Part shown: positions 22,563 through 30,718 of the stretch, piece by piece | How positions within the stretch are numbered: position 1 is the first letter of the stretch | Layout: each line of letters begins with the position of its first letter | Source: Rosistilla oblonga | GTDB lineage: Bacteria > Planctomycetota > Planctomycetia > Pirellulales > Pirellulaceae | Length of the DNA stretch: 64,000 nucleotides | Direction: 5' to 3' | Assembly: GCF_007751715.1 (NCBI RefSeq) | Contig: NZ_CP036292.1 | Span: forward strand, 6,455,339-6,519,338 | Notes under the pieces: generated by a model | Databases searched by the model: none | Seen by the model: only the letters and a program-made list of their open reading frames with translations | Told to the model about the DNA's origin: nothing | Made by a program: the position numbers and the translations under genes

Positions 22563-24755
22563 TTAGACGACAATCTCGAAATCGAGGCCTCGCAAGCGGG
22601 TGGCGCCGTTGGAGACGAGGAGGTCGAGTGTTTCACCGGTCTCGGCGAGACGGATCTGATATTCGCCCGTGTGGACGAAGTTGCTGAAGCGATAGCTCCC
22701 TTTGCGATCGGTCGTCGTGCTGTCGATCACGTTCCCTTCGTCATCCAACAACTCCAATTCGACTCCTTCGACAGCGACATCGCGACTCGAATTGTTGTTC
22801 CGATTCAACGACGAGCTTCGCGACCGATTCGACGCGGAATTGTCGACGGCTCGTGTAACCGTTCCACTGACCGTGGCGTTCATGAAGAAGACGTTCTCCT
22901 GCAACCCTTCGACGTTGGTGTTTCGCTCGATGATGTCGGCCAACGTCGTCTGCTGCAACTCTTTCAGCTCGCGACCTTCGAAAACGTTCTCATACCAGAA
23001 CCGATCTCCGTCGCGGATCCTTTCGAATTGATCGGAGATGATCGCTTGATGAGTTTCGCCAACCGACGCTCCGCGAACATGATCCTCCGCCAACAGACCG
23101 ACCCACAGATCGATGTTGTTGACGTCGCCATACAGCGACTCCAGCTTGCCTTGCAGTTCGACATCGCTGGTGATGTCGGCGAAGCTCTCGACCGGATCGA
23201 GTCCATAGGCGACGCGGGTGCTGTTGTAGTCAGCCAGGCCGTGATCGCGGCCGCGTTGGATGTTCAGCGATACCAGATCAAAACCGCCGGCACCGGGAGG
23301 CCCGAACAGAAAGTTTCGCAGACTATCGACGACCTCCAAATCGATCTGCATCGATTGCGACGACGCATCGTATTTCAGGATCGAATCGATTCCCGTCTCT
23401 TCCAACAGCGAGGGGTTGAAAAACGCTTCGGTCAACGAAATTTCATCGCGGACCTCGAGCCCGTCGTTATCGAAGAATTCGATGTCGTCGTTGAGCGTGC
23501 TGTGGCCAAACCGGAACGCGGCAGTCGAGAACTCGTTGGCGATCGAAGGATTGACCGACGCGTCGTAGCCATCGTAGGAGTCGACCGCATTGTTACCCAA
23601 CAGCGCCGGCAGGAACTCGTTGTAGGTGATCGATTGGATTTCAGCGATCACGATCGCGCGGGCTTGTTGGTAGATCTCCTCGTCGATCAGATCGGGATCC
23701 GCCGCAGAGATCTCGTCGGCCAGGCGATTATGTTCGCGTGCGAACAACGTTTGGATCGCGGTCAGCGAAATGTTTTCGCTGGCACGAATGTCGCCCGCGA
23801 TCACCATTCCCGATTCGTCCAACGGCAGCAGGCCGTCGTCGGTGATCACCAAGCGGCCTCCTTCAAACGAACGCAATCCGTCGGCGGTCTCTTGATCCGA
23901 TCCATAGACCTGCGAACCATCGATGTAGGCGGTGATCGCGTTGACCTGTTCCCGCGGATTGTCGACCGAAGTTCCGGTGGTCAAATCGTACACCGAACGA
24001 CTCAGCCCAATCGTCACCTCCCCCGTACCGCTGGGGTCGAAGTACGGATCGCCAGCGGGCACTACGATGTCGAACGTTTCGCCATCCTCTTGAGACAACG
24101 AGAGATCGATGTCGTGGTCGATGAACTGTCCCCAAACGTAGAGGAACGCCGACAGGCCACGATCGTTCCCCTCGCTATCGACGCTGGCATCGCTCAACAC
24201 ATTGCTGATCTCCCGAGCGCTCGGCCGATCCTCGCCACCGGGCTCCGAGATCCCATCGGCATAGTCGGCATCGGCGACTCGCAACAACGTCGTTCCAGCG
24301 GCCCCAAGATCCTCATCCTCCAAGTTGTTCCCCGTGCCGTCGATCGAACGGACCTCATCGGGCAGGTCGGGGATCGTGCTGCCATTGTCGATCGGCGAGT
24401 CGTGGCGATCCTGGCCACCGCGATTGATCCGGTTGAGCACACGAAGCGCGTCGATCGGACCGCGTCGACCGTCGTTGTTGACGTCGGTGAACATCCCTCC
24501 TTCGTCGCGTTGATTCCGCTGAATCGCATTTAAAATCGCCAACGCATCGACCGGCGAAACGATTCCGTCGTCGTTTACATCTTCGGCATCGAAGTAGTTG
24601 TGTTGGAACAGATTCAGATCGGCAGCCAGCATCTGACGCGATTCGAGCGTTTCGCTGCGCAGTCGGCGACGGCGGCGGCGCGGCCGTTTGGAAGCGCGAT
24701 TCGATTTGGACCACAACGAGTTGTAAAGCGCACGAAAGGTATCTGCAGGTTTCAT
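22563..24755 (-). CDS. Secreted animal-type heme peroxidase with dockerin-like repeats
   Basis: 730 residues from ATG 24755 (MKPADTF), with GGTGTGG just upstream; the frame extends to 24911 without support. Order: Arg-rich N terminus, LEPR-type signal RSETLESRQMLAA (33-45), two dockerin-like calcium loops (DVNDDGIVSPVDALAILNAI, DVNNDGRRGPIDALRVLNRI) at ~58-111, then the peroxidase domain with the distal-His/calcium block WGQFIDHDID (~208-217), FAREHNRLADE (338-348) and proximal-His block FRFGHSTLND (His418). The C-terminal ~100 residues form a Cna-B-like domain (GVELELLDDEGNVIDSTTTD, GSYRFSNF). Probably cell-surface or extracellular halide/H2O2 chemistry. It stands alone. Confidence 0.9.
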   Translation of the reverse strand: MKPADTFRALYNSLWSKSNRASKRPRRRRRRLRSETLESRQMLAADLNLFQHNYFDAEDVNDDGIVSPVDALAILNAIQRNQRDEGGMFTDVNNDGRRGPIDALRVLNRINRGGQDRHDSPIDNGSTIPDLPDEVRSIDGTGNNLEDEDLGAAGTTLLRVADADYADGISEPGGEDRPSAREISNVLSDASVDSEGNDRGLSAFLYVWGQFIDHDIDLSLSQEDGETFDIVVPAGDPYFDPSGTGEVTIGLSRSVYDLTTGTSVDNPREQVNAITAYIDGSQVYGSDQETADGLRSFEGGRLVITDDGLLPLDESGMVIAGDIRASENISLTAIQTLFAREHNRLADEISAADPDLIDEEIYQQARAIVIAEIQSITYNEFLPALLGNNAVDSYDGYDASVNPSIANEFSTAAFRFGHSTLNDDIEFFDNDGLEVRDEISLTEAFFNPSLLEETGIDSILKYDASSQSMQIDLEVVDSLRNFLFGPPGAGGFDLVSLNIQRGRDHGLADYNSTRVAYGLDPVESFADITSDVELQGKLESLYGDVNNIDLWVGLLAEDHVRGASVGETHQAIISDQFERIRDGDRFWYENVFEGRELKELQQTTLADIIERNTNVEGLQENVFFMNATVSGTVTRAVDNSASNRSRSSSLNRNNNSSRDVAVEGVELELLDDEGNVIDSTTTDRKGSYRFSNFVHTGEYQIRLAETGETLDLLVSNGATRLRGLDFEIVV

Positions 24756-25219
24756 ACCACACCTTTGTCCAATGACTGGAGAAGAGAAGAAGAGAGTCAC
24801 GCTTCTCCTGAAAGGCAATTTGCCGGGCTCATTTGTCACGCGCGATGGACAAATTTTTCTGAGTCGACAGATCGGACGTCCCTCGCAGCGGCGCCTCACG
24901 CCACCTCGCAAGCAGTCACACCAGGCAGCCCGCGACAGCCAGAGGGGCCACCACGCTCTAGAGATATTCAGTCTTTTTCAGCCTGAAAAATCGACCGGCA
25001 CGCTCTACCGATCGGTTCTCCAGCCAACCGGACGTTAACGCGTGGCGGCTGATTCCCACTGCACGCACCGACCGCCGCACGCTTTCCCTTCCGCGGTATT
25101 TTGCTACAGTGAATCGCACTCCGAGTAGAATCGATGCAGCTCGCGGCGATATCTCAACGCGAACTCACCGAACCCGCAAGCTGATAAACGACGAACACAT
25201 TTTGATAGTCCCTTCGATA
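24756..25219. other. 464-bp intergenic region
   Basis: Upstream of both the peroxidase (-) and a small membrane protein (+). A T-rich/A-rich palindrome TTTTTCAGCCTGAAAAA occurs at 24974-24990, and a diverged family C repeat (CCAACCGGACGTTAACGCGT) at about 25021-25053. No gene is evident. Confidence 0.4.
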
Positions 25220-25522
25220 ATGACCGACCCGATCCTGATCCGCTTTGGCATGGCGACCTGGTTCTCATTTATGCTGACCAACCTGTCGATCGCCGCGATG
25301 GGGATCGAACTGCGACGGCGAGGCGTGCCGATCCGCTGGCTCTCCTATTCGCTGAACATGCGAGTTCGACTCGAGAAGATCAACGAAGTGACAGCTGCCT
25401 ATTGGGAATTCAAAAGGGAGCGCGGTGAGTTCCCTCTGTTCGCTTGCGCATTGCTGACCGCGGCGTTGGGGTTGTTGGTGATCCCCTTTACCGCGTTGTT
25501 ATATCGCCTGTTGGCCAATTGA
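25220..25522 (+). CDS. Small membrane protein, function unknown
   Basis: 100 residues from ATG 25220; a longer frame from 25109 has an unconvincing N terminus. Two hydrophobic helices: ATWFSFMLTNLSIAAMG near the start and LFACALLTAALGLLVIPFTA near the end, joined by a charged segment (RVRLEKINEVTAAYWEFKRE). An N-out/C-out or N-in/C-in hairpin is likely. I do not recognise the family. It is convergent with the MoxR gene, and the gap between them is a nested repeat insertion. Confidence 0.55.
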   Translation: MTDPILIRFGMATWFSFMLTNLSIAAMGIELRRRGVPIRWLSYSLNMRVRLEKINEVTAAYWEFKRERGEFPLFACALLTAALGLLVIPFTALLYRLLAN

Positions 25523-25539
25523 ATCGCCCGCCAGCTCCC

Positions 25540-25729
25540 GTAGCGGAACTCGTCAAGAGTTTCGGGACCTCGCGTCGTGAATCGAAAGTCTTGACGGGCT
25601 GTTGATTTAATCGCGTGCGAACTTCTTGAATTAGCCGTTTGGGCGTTAGCCCCGGTTTAGCGGTGCTTGAACCGGGGCTAACGCCCAAACGGCTGATTAA
25701 ATCGACAGGCCGTTGACGACTTCCGCTAC
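25540..25729. repeat. Dispersed inverted repeat, family E, interrupted by an insertion
   Basis: Left part GTAGCGGAACTCGTCAAGAG + TTTCG (25540-25564) and CGAAAGTCTTGACG (25583-25596), right part TTGACGACTTCCGCTAC (25713-25729). The uninterrupted version at 46338-46406 has its two 25-bp arms matching at 23 of 25 positions. Here the right arm is split after TTGACG. Confidence 0.8.
25597..25712. mobile_element. 116-bp MITE-like insertion with 6-bp duplication
   Basis: It is flanked by TTGACG on both sides (25591-25596, 25713-25718), where the uninterrupted element carries one TTGACG. Ends are imperfect inverted repeats (GGCTGTTGATTTAATC against GATTAAATCGACAGGCCG). The core is a perfect 25-bp inverted repeat (25633-25657 and 25670-25694) around a 12-nt loop. 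No coding capacity, so it would need a transposase in trans. Confidence 0.65.
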
Positions 25730-25744
25730 AAGATCCTTCGCCGG

Positions 25745-26731
25745 TTATGGAACGGGGACGTTGTCCAAGATCTGCCGGATGCAGTCGTCGACCGTTTTGC
25801 CTTCGGCTTCCGCTTCGTAGCTCAACATCACCCGATGCCGCAGCACGTCGGGAGCCAACGATTTGACATCGTGTGGTGTGATGTAGTTGCGGCCTTGCAG
25901 GAACGCATGCGCCTTGCTGGCCTTCATTAGATTGAGCGAACCGCGCGGGCTGGCTCCCGTTTCTATCATCCCTTCGAGGCCGCGGACGCCCAATTCCGCC
26001 GGATTCCGCGTCGCCCGAACGACGTCGACGACATAGTCGCGGACTTTGTCGTCGCACCAAATCTTCTCGACCACGCCGCGGGCTCCCATGATATCCTCGG
26101 GCGTCGCGATCGCACTGATCTCCGGCATCGGTTTGCCACCGGCCATCCGATCGACCACTTTGCGCTCTTCGTCGCGAGTCGGGTAATCGACCATCACCTT
26201 CAGCATGAAGCGATCGACTTGAGCTTCGGGCAACGGGTACGTTCCCTCTTGATCGATCGGGTTCTGCGTCGCCATGACAAGAAACGGATCCTCAAACCGG
26301 AACGTCTCGGTGCCGATCGTGACCTGCCGTTCCTGCATCGCTTCCAACAACGCAGCTTGCACTTTGGCAGGGGCTCGGTTGATCTCGTCGGCCAGGATCA
26401 AGTTCGAGAAGATCGGCCCCTGCTTGATGCTGTACGTCGCCTCTTTGGGATTGAAGACCTCGGTCCCAATCACGTCGGCGGGCAGCATATCGGGAGTGAA
26501 CTGGATCCGCGAAAACCCTGTATGAATCGCTTTGGCTAGGCTGCTGACGGTCAGCGTTTTGGCTAGCCCCGGCACACCCTCGAGCAGGATGTGACCACCG
26601 GTCAACATGCCGATCAACAGTCGCGAGACCATCGCTTCTTGCCCCACCAGCACCCGGCCCACCTCATCGATCAGCTTGGTGCAGGTTTGCGAATATTGGG
26701 CGATTTGTTCGTCGATTTGTGGAGCAGTCAT
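25745..26731 (-). CDS. MoxR family AAA+ ATPase
   Basis: 328 residues from ATG 26731 (MTAPQIDEQ); the frame reaches 26794 but without a better start. Visible: Walker A GVPGLAKT, Walker B ILADEINRAP, sensor 1 MATQNPIDQEGTYPLPEAQ and the arginine-finger region DRFMLKV. MoxR ATPases are chaperone-like and usually act with a DUF58 and von Willebrand A protein to mature metalloenzymes or surface complexes. No such partner is encoded immediately downstream on this strand; the gene ends at the nested repeat at 25.5-25.7 kb. Partners may be elsewhere or it may be an orphan. Confidence 0.93.
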   Translation of the reverse strand: MTAPQIDEQIAQYSQTCTKLIDEVGRVLVGQEAMVSRLLIGMLTGGHILLEGVPGLAKTLTVSSLAKAIHTGFSRIQFTPDMLPADVIGTEVFNPKEATYSIKQGPIFSNLILADEINRAPAKVQAALLEAMQERQVTIGTETFRFEDPFLVMATQNPIDQEGTYPLPEAQVDRFMLKVMVDYPTRDEERKVVDRMAGGKPMPEISAIATPEDIMGARGVVEKIWCDDKVRDYVVDVVRATRNPAELGVRGLEGMIETGASPRGSLNLMKASKAHAFLQGRNYITPHDVKSLAPDVLRHRVMLSYEAEAEGKTVDDCIRQILDNVPVP

Positions 26732-26775
26732 ATCGTGATATTGGGATCTCTTGAGCAGGTCGTATTGTATTTTTT

Positions 26776-26843
26776 CGTTTAACCGCGAGCCCATCGGGCC
26801 GCGCGGCCTTGAAAAACGCGGGGCGATGCCCGCGCGGTTAAAC
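26776..26843. repeat. Dispersed palindromic repeat, family A, full copy
   Basis: CGTTTAACCGCGAGCCCATC from 26776 and the inverse GGGCGATGCCCGCGCGGTTA up to 26843. It lies between the hisS stop (26866) and the MoxR start on the same strand, so it may terminate hisS transcripts. Confidence 0.7.
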
Positions 26844-26865
26844 TAGAAAACTTCCTGCTTGCTGC

Positions 26866-28203
26866 TTAGGATTTCAATTTGCTACGAATCGCGTCGAGCA
26901 ACGGTTCGGGCTGGTCGGCCGACCACTGCACATCGGTTGTCGATTTATCACGGAGGTCTTTGACCTGGCACGTTCCGGCTTCGAATTCCTGATTGCCAGC
27001 GATCAACGCCAGAGTGAACCCGCGGCCGTCGGCATACTTTAGTTGTTGCCCCAGCTTCTTCGGTTCCGGGAACACCTCGACACCAATCCCCGCGGCGCGG
27101 ACGGTTGCCGCCAGCTGCAGGTAGGCGTTCAGTTGCCCCTTGTCGAAATAAGGGATGAAGACCGGTGCCGGCGTTCGGACTTGCGGAAGCATCTCCAACT
27201 GTTCCATCGCCGCCAACAAGCGATCCAGGCCCAGCGAAGCCCCAACGCCCGGCAGGTGCTGCTTGGTGAACAATTCGGCCAAGTTGTCGTAGCGACCGCC
27301 GCTGCAAACGCTACCGATCGATGGCAACGCGTCGAGGAAAGTCTCGAAGATCACGCCGGTGTAGTAGTCGAGTCCACGCGCGATCGTTAGGTCCAACTTC
27401 ACTCGCGACGCGGGAACGCCGGCGGCGGCGAGCCCTTCACGCATCTGTTGCAAACGCTCGATGCCGAGCGCTGCGGTGGCGTTTTCGCCGGTGATCTTGC
27501 TCAATTGAGCATACAGATCGTCGGCGTCGACATCGATCTCGGCCAAGGCGAGGACGGCGCGGGCCTGCGACTCGGAAACGCCCGCCGTATCCTGCATCTC
27601 CTGAGCGACTTTGTCGGCTCCAATTTTGGCCAGCTTGTCCAACGCGCGAAGCACCAAGACCGAGTGCTCAGCGATTCCCAAGTGCCCCAACAAACCGGTC
27701 AGCACGCGGCGATCGTTGATGTGAATCTTGAACGCTTCAAACCCAAGTGCCAGCATCAGCGAGTGGATCACCAGCGGCGTCTCGATGTCCGCAGCGACAC
27801 TCTGCGTGCCGATGGTATCGAAGTCGCACTGAATGAATTCGCGATAGCGGCCCGCTTGCGATTTCTCGCCACGCCAAACCGGCGCGATGTGATAACGCTT
27901 AAACGGCGTTCCCAATTCGTTGATGTGCTGGGCGGCAAAGCGGGCGAAGGGGACGGTCAGATCGAACCGCATCCCAACCTGTCGGTTCCCTTGATCGGTA
28001 AACTGGTACAGCTGGCGATCGGTCTCGTCGCTCCCCTTGCCGGTCAAAACCTCAAGGTATTCGAGCGCCGGCGTATCGATCGGGGCGAAGCCAAAACTGC
28101 GGAAAACTTCGCGAGCGATCTCCATGCAGCGTTCCCGCGGCATCATGACTTCGGGCAGATAATCGCGGAAGCCTCGCAGCGTTCGCGGCGTGATTAGTGA
28201 CAT
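26866..28203 (-). CDS. hisS: Histidyl-tRNA synthetase
   Basis: 445 residues from ATG 28203 (MSLITPRTLRGFRDYLP); an upstream GTG at 28233 is less likely. Class II motifs: motif 1 region with FGFAPIDTPALEYLEVL, motif 2 FKRYHIAPVWRGEKSQAGRYR, histidine A motif RGLDYYTGVIFE and motif 3 near GASLGLDRLLAAM. The C-terminal anticodon-binding domain (PVFIPYFDKGQLNAYLQLAA; VEVFPEPKKLGQQLKYA) is complete. It charges tRNA-His. No unusual features; the 118 bp upstream to the divergent P-II region hold the promoter. Confidence 0.96.
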   Translation of the reverse strand: MSLITPRTLRGFRDYLPEVMMPRERCMEIAREVFRSFGFAPIDTPALEYLEVLTGKGSDETDRQLYQFTDQGNRQVGMRFDLTVPFARFAAQHINELGTPFKRYHIAPVWRGEKSQAGRYREFIQCDFDTIGTQSVAADIETPLVIHSLMLALGFEAFKIHINDRRVLTGLLGHLGIAEHSVLVLRALDKLAKIGADKVAQEMQDTAGVSESQARAVLALAEIDVDADDLYAQLSKITGENATAALGIERLQQMREGLAAAGVPASRVKLDLTIARGLDYYTGVIFETFLDALPSIGSVCSGGRYDNLAELFTKQHLPGVGASLGLDRLLAAMEQLEMLPQVRTPAPVFIPYFDKGQLNAYLQLAATVRAAGIGVEVFPEPKKLGQQLKYADGRGFTLALIAGNQEFEAGTCQVKDLRDKSTTDVQWSADQPEPLLDAIRSKLKS

Positions 28204-28369
28204 ACGATTTTGCGTGCGTGAAGGAGGAAACACTCAGTTAAGATGGGATTTTAACGCGAACCGCCTCAGGGCGTAAGCAACCCACGGCCTAGCTTGTTGC
28301 CGGCTAGCGAAGCCGGTTATAGTGGACGGTCGAGTCGCAACTCCAGTCGTCGCCTACGGATTCCGTTTC

Positions 28370-28690
28370 GTGAAACAAGTCATCGCCGTCGTGAAGCCGT
28401 ATCTCGCCCAGAAAGTCCTGGGGAGCCTGGAACGTGCGCCGATCGAAGCGATCACGGTCACCGAGGTCAAAGGTTTTGGACGCCAGAAAAGCTATCTAGA
28501 CCAATACGGCGACAGCGAATATTCCGAGGCGTTTCTTCCCAAAGTCGAGATCACCGCTTGGGTGGAAGATGCTCGCGTCGAAGAGATCCTGGCCAAACTA
28601 GTCTCCGTCGCCCGCAGCGGCCGGATGGGAGACGGCAAGATCTTCGTGATGCCAGTCCTCGGGTTCCTGGAAGAACCAAGCGGCACTTGA
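28370..28690 (+). CDS. P-II family nitrogen regulatory protein
   Basis: 106 residues from GTG 28370 (VKQVIAVVKPYLAQKVL), which aligns with the usual P-II start; the frame opens earlier at 28322. P-II trimers sense ATP/ADP and 2-oxoglutarate and control ammonium transporters or enzymes. Visible: EVKGFGRQKSYLDQYG, T-loop DSEYSEAFLPK with the Tyr that is uridylylated in proteobacteria, and the ATP-binding block RSGRMGDGKIFVMPV. No amtB or glnA is adjacent, so it is an orphan here. The assignment to GlnB or GlnK is not possible. Confidence 0.9.
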   Translation: MKQVIAVVKPYLAQKVLGSLERAPIEAITVTEVKGFGRQKSYLDQYGDSEYSEAFLPKVEITAWVEDARVEEILAKLVSVARSGRMGDGKIFVMPVLGFLEEPSGT

Positions 28691-28805
28691 GCCGCCGGAC
28701 GCTCTGGCCCACTGAAACGCCGCCAGCGGCTACCGATCGCGCGATCAAACGCTCATCACATCGTATTTTGGGTCAATCAAGCGTCTTCAAGATTGTGCCA
28801 GACTA

Positions 28806-28838
28806 AAAACGCGGGGCGTTGCCCACGCGGTTAAACGA
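28806..28838. repeat. Dispersed palindromic repeat, family A, half copy
   Basis: AACGCGGGGCGTTGCCCACG + CGGTTAAACG is the reverse complement of the family A arm. It lies between the convergent P-II and DUF4430 genes, 14 bp past the latter's stop. Confidence 0.65.
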
Positions 28839-28851
28839 AAAGCTAGCTTGC

Positions 28852-29298
28852 TTAGAACTCCGACTCGCCATAGGTCCAGCGAACCAAATCGCCATCTTCC
28901 AGCTCGATCGCCCCAACGCCCTCCTGAGCCCATTCTTCGTTCACGTAATACGACCAGCCTTCGTTTCCGGAAGTCGTCTTGCCGTTGATCGATTGAACAA
29001 ACGTCATATCTCCCTTGCCGACGATTTCCAACTGGACCGTGTCGGGCATCTCCGCAATCTGACGCATCGCATCGGCGACCGTCGATCCATCCGGCACCGC
29101 ATCGAGAGCGACTTCGACAGGTTCGCCCTCGCCAAATTCGAAGACAAAGCGAACCGCGATCTTCGGCCCATCCGCTGGCGGCGCCGCGGCGGGCTCGGTC
29201 GCATTCTGGCATCCGACCAAAGCAAGCAACAACAAGCAACCGATCCCAGCGATCCGCTGCAGGCTGGCAACGGAGACGGTTTGACAGACGAACATCAT
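28852..29298 (-). CDS. DUF4430-type lipoprotein
   Basis: 148 residues. A lipoprotein signal ends in LVGC (Cys30). The mature part has an Ala/Pro linker and a ~100-residue beta domain with SINGKTTSGNEGWSYYVNEE and a C-terminal GDLVRWTYGESEF, the DUF4430 pattern, related to the C-terminal domain of transcobalamin/intrinsic factor. It is thus a candidate corrinoid- or ligand-binding lipoprotein; this is inference from the fold family only. It is not close to the cob operon (1-3661). tyrS lies upstream on the same strand, 41 bp apart, so co-transcription is possible. Confidence 0.75.
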   Translation of the reverse strand: MMFVCQTVSVASLQRIAGIGCLLLLALVGCQNATEPAAAPPADGPKIAVRFVFEFGEGEPVEVALDAVPDGSTVADAMRQIAEMPDTVQLEIVGKGDMTFVQSINGKTTSGNEGWSYYVNEEWAQEGVGAIELEDGDLVRWTYGESEF

Positions 29299-29339
29299 GA
29301 GAGATTCCTCGAGTAAAAGCTGCGGAAAACGGGCGTTCG

Positions 29340-30617
29340 TTAGACGAATCGCAGCAGTGCGTATTTCTTCTTGCCGCGCCGCAGCACCATCACCGATTCG
29401 CTAGCCAGATCGGCTCGCGTCAACTTGTAGTCGATATCCTGCTGCCGCTGGTTATTGATGTAGGCGCTTCCTTCTTGGACCGCCCGACGGGCTTCGCCGT
29501 TGCTGGAAACCAGCCCCGATGTCTTGAACGCTTCGACGACCCAAAGCCCCTCGCCTTCGAGCGCCGACTTCGGCAGCTCCTTGCTCGGAACATCGGCGAA
29601 GATCTGCGTCAGCTCTTTGTCCGACAGATCGCTGATCTCACCACCAAACAGGATCTGCGAAGCGTTCAGCGCGCTCTTCAATCCCGCATCGCCATGCACC
29701 AACTGAGTCAACCATTCGGCCAACCGCTTCTGCGCGACCGCGGCACCGGCATTATTTTCCAGCTCCTGGGCCAGCGACTCGCATTCCTCGCGATCGATCT
29801 CGGTCAGGTAGTGCAGGCAGGTCATCACGTCTTTATCGTCGACGTTTCGCCAGTATTGGAAGAACTCGTAAGGGCTCGTCCGTTCGGCACTCAACCAGAT
29901 CGTTCCCCGTTCGGTCTTGCCCATCTTTCGGCCATCGCTGGTCAGCAGCAACGGCGAGGTCATGCCGTACAACTGCGGCGTCCCCATCCGGCGACCGAGA
30001 TCGATTCCGGCGGTGATGTTGCCCCATTGATCGCTGCCACCCAACTGCACGCGGCAACCGAGCTTCTTGTTCAGTTCGACAAAGTCGTAGGCCTGCAACA
30101 GCATGTAACTGAACTCGGTGTAGCTGAGCCCAGCCTCGCTAGTCAGTCGCGACTTAACCGATTCCTTCCCCATCATCACGCCGACGGGAAAGTTCTTGCC
30201 GACATCGCGGAGGAAGTTCAGGTAGCTGAAGTTCTTCATCCAGTCGAAGTTGTTCACCAACTGAGCGGCATTGTCGCCGTCGGAGTCGAGGAAACTCTGC
30301 ACCTGCGATGCGATCCCCGCGACGTTTTTCTCCAACTGGTCGGCTGACAACAGGTTCCGCTCTTCGCTCTTCCCGCTCGGGTCGCCGATCATTCCCGTCG
30401 CGCCGCCGACCAACGCAACTGGACGATGCCCGGCGCGTTGAAAACGACGCAGCATCATCAGCGGCAACAGGCTGCCGACGTGCAGACTGTCGGCCGTCGG
30501 GTCGAAGCCCGCGTAGACGCTTTGAGAACCTTCGGACAAGAGTTTCGCAAGTCCCGCTTCATCGGTGACTTGATGGATCAGGTTCCGCCAGCGGAGTTCC
30601 GAGAGGATGTCGGTCAT
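29340..30617 (-). CDS. tyrS: Tyrosyl-tRNA synthetase
   Basis: 425 residues. Class I synthetase signatures: HVGSLLPL (HIGH-type, residues 46-53) with GGATGMIGDPSGKSEERN close behind, the tyrosine-binding YTEFSYMLLQAYDF and QLGGSDQWGNI, and the KMSKS-type loop GRKMGKTE. A C-terminal S4 RNA-binding domain covers about 360-425 (VVEAFKTSGLVSSNGEARRA). This is the standard bacterial TyrRS layout. The hairpin at 30666-30686 separates it from the dehydrogenase gene upstream. Confidence 0.96.
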   Translation of the reverse strand: MTDILSELRWRNLIHQVTDEAGLAKLLSEGSQSVYAGFDPTADSLHVGSLLPLMMLRRFQRAGHRPVALVGGATGMIGDPSGKSEERNLLSADQLEKNVAGIASQVQSFLDSDGDNAAQLVNNFDWMKNFSYLNFLRDVGKNFPVGVMMGKESVKSRLTSEAGLSYTEFSYMLLQAYDFVELNKKLGCRVQLGGSDQWGNITAGIDLGRRMGTPQLYGMTSPLLLTSDGRKMGKTERGTIWLSAERTSPYEFFQYWRNVDDKDVMTCLHYLTEIDREECESLAQELENNAGAAVAQKRLAEWLTQLVHGDAGLKSALNASQILFGGEISDLSDKELTQIFADVPSKELPKSALEGEGLWVVEAFKTSGLVSSNGEARRAVQEGSAYINNQRQQDIDYKLTRADLASESVMVLRRGKKKYALLRFV

Positions 30618-30665
30618 AGGTCTGAAAACAGCAGCGTGATGTAGAGAATGAAAACAATACGAACA

Positions 30666-30686
30666 CAGGCCCGACAGTCGGGCCTG
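30666..30686 (-). terminator. 9-bp GC-rich hairpin, terminator of the dehydrogenase gene
   Basis: CAGGCCCGA-CAG-TCGGGCCTG, perfect 9-bp stem and 3-nt loop, 32 bp past the stop at 30719. On the minus strand it is followed by TGTTCGTATTGTTTTC, fairly T-rich. Confidence 0.7.
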
Positions 30687-30718
30687 CGATTTGGTTCACG
30701 AAAATCGAGCCAGCCGAA

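Noticed and set aside
25597-25712. Rho-independent terminator as the sole explanation for the 25-bp inverted repeat
   Set aside because: It may terminate transcription, but the flanking 6-bp duplication and the split host repeat indicate an inserted element rather than a simple terminator.
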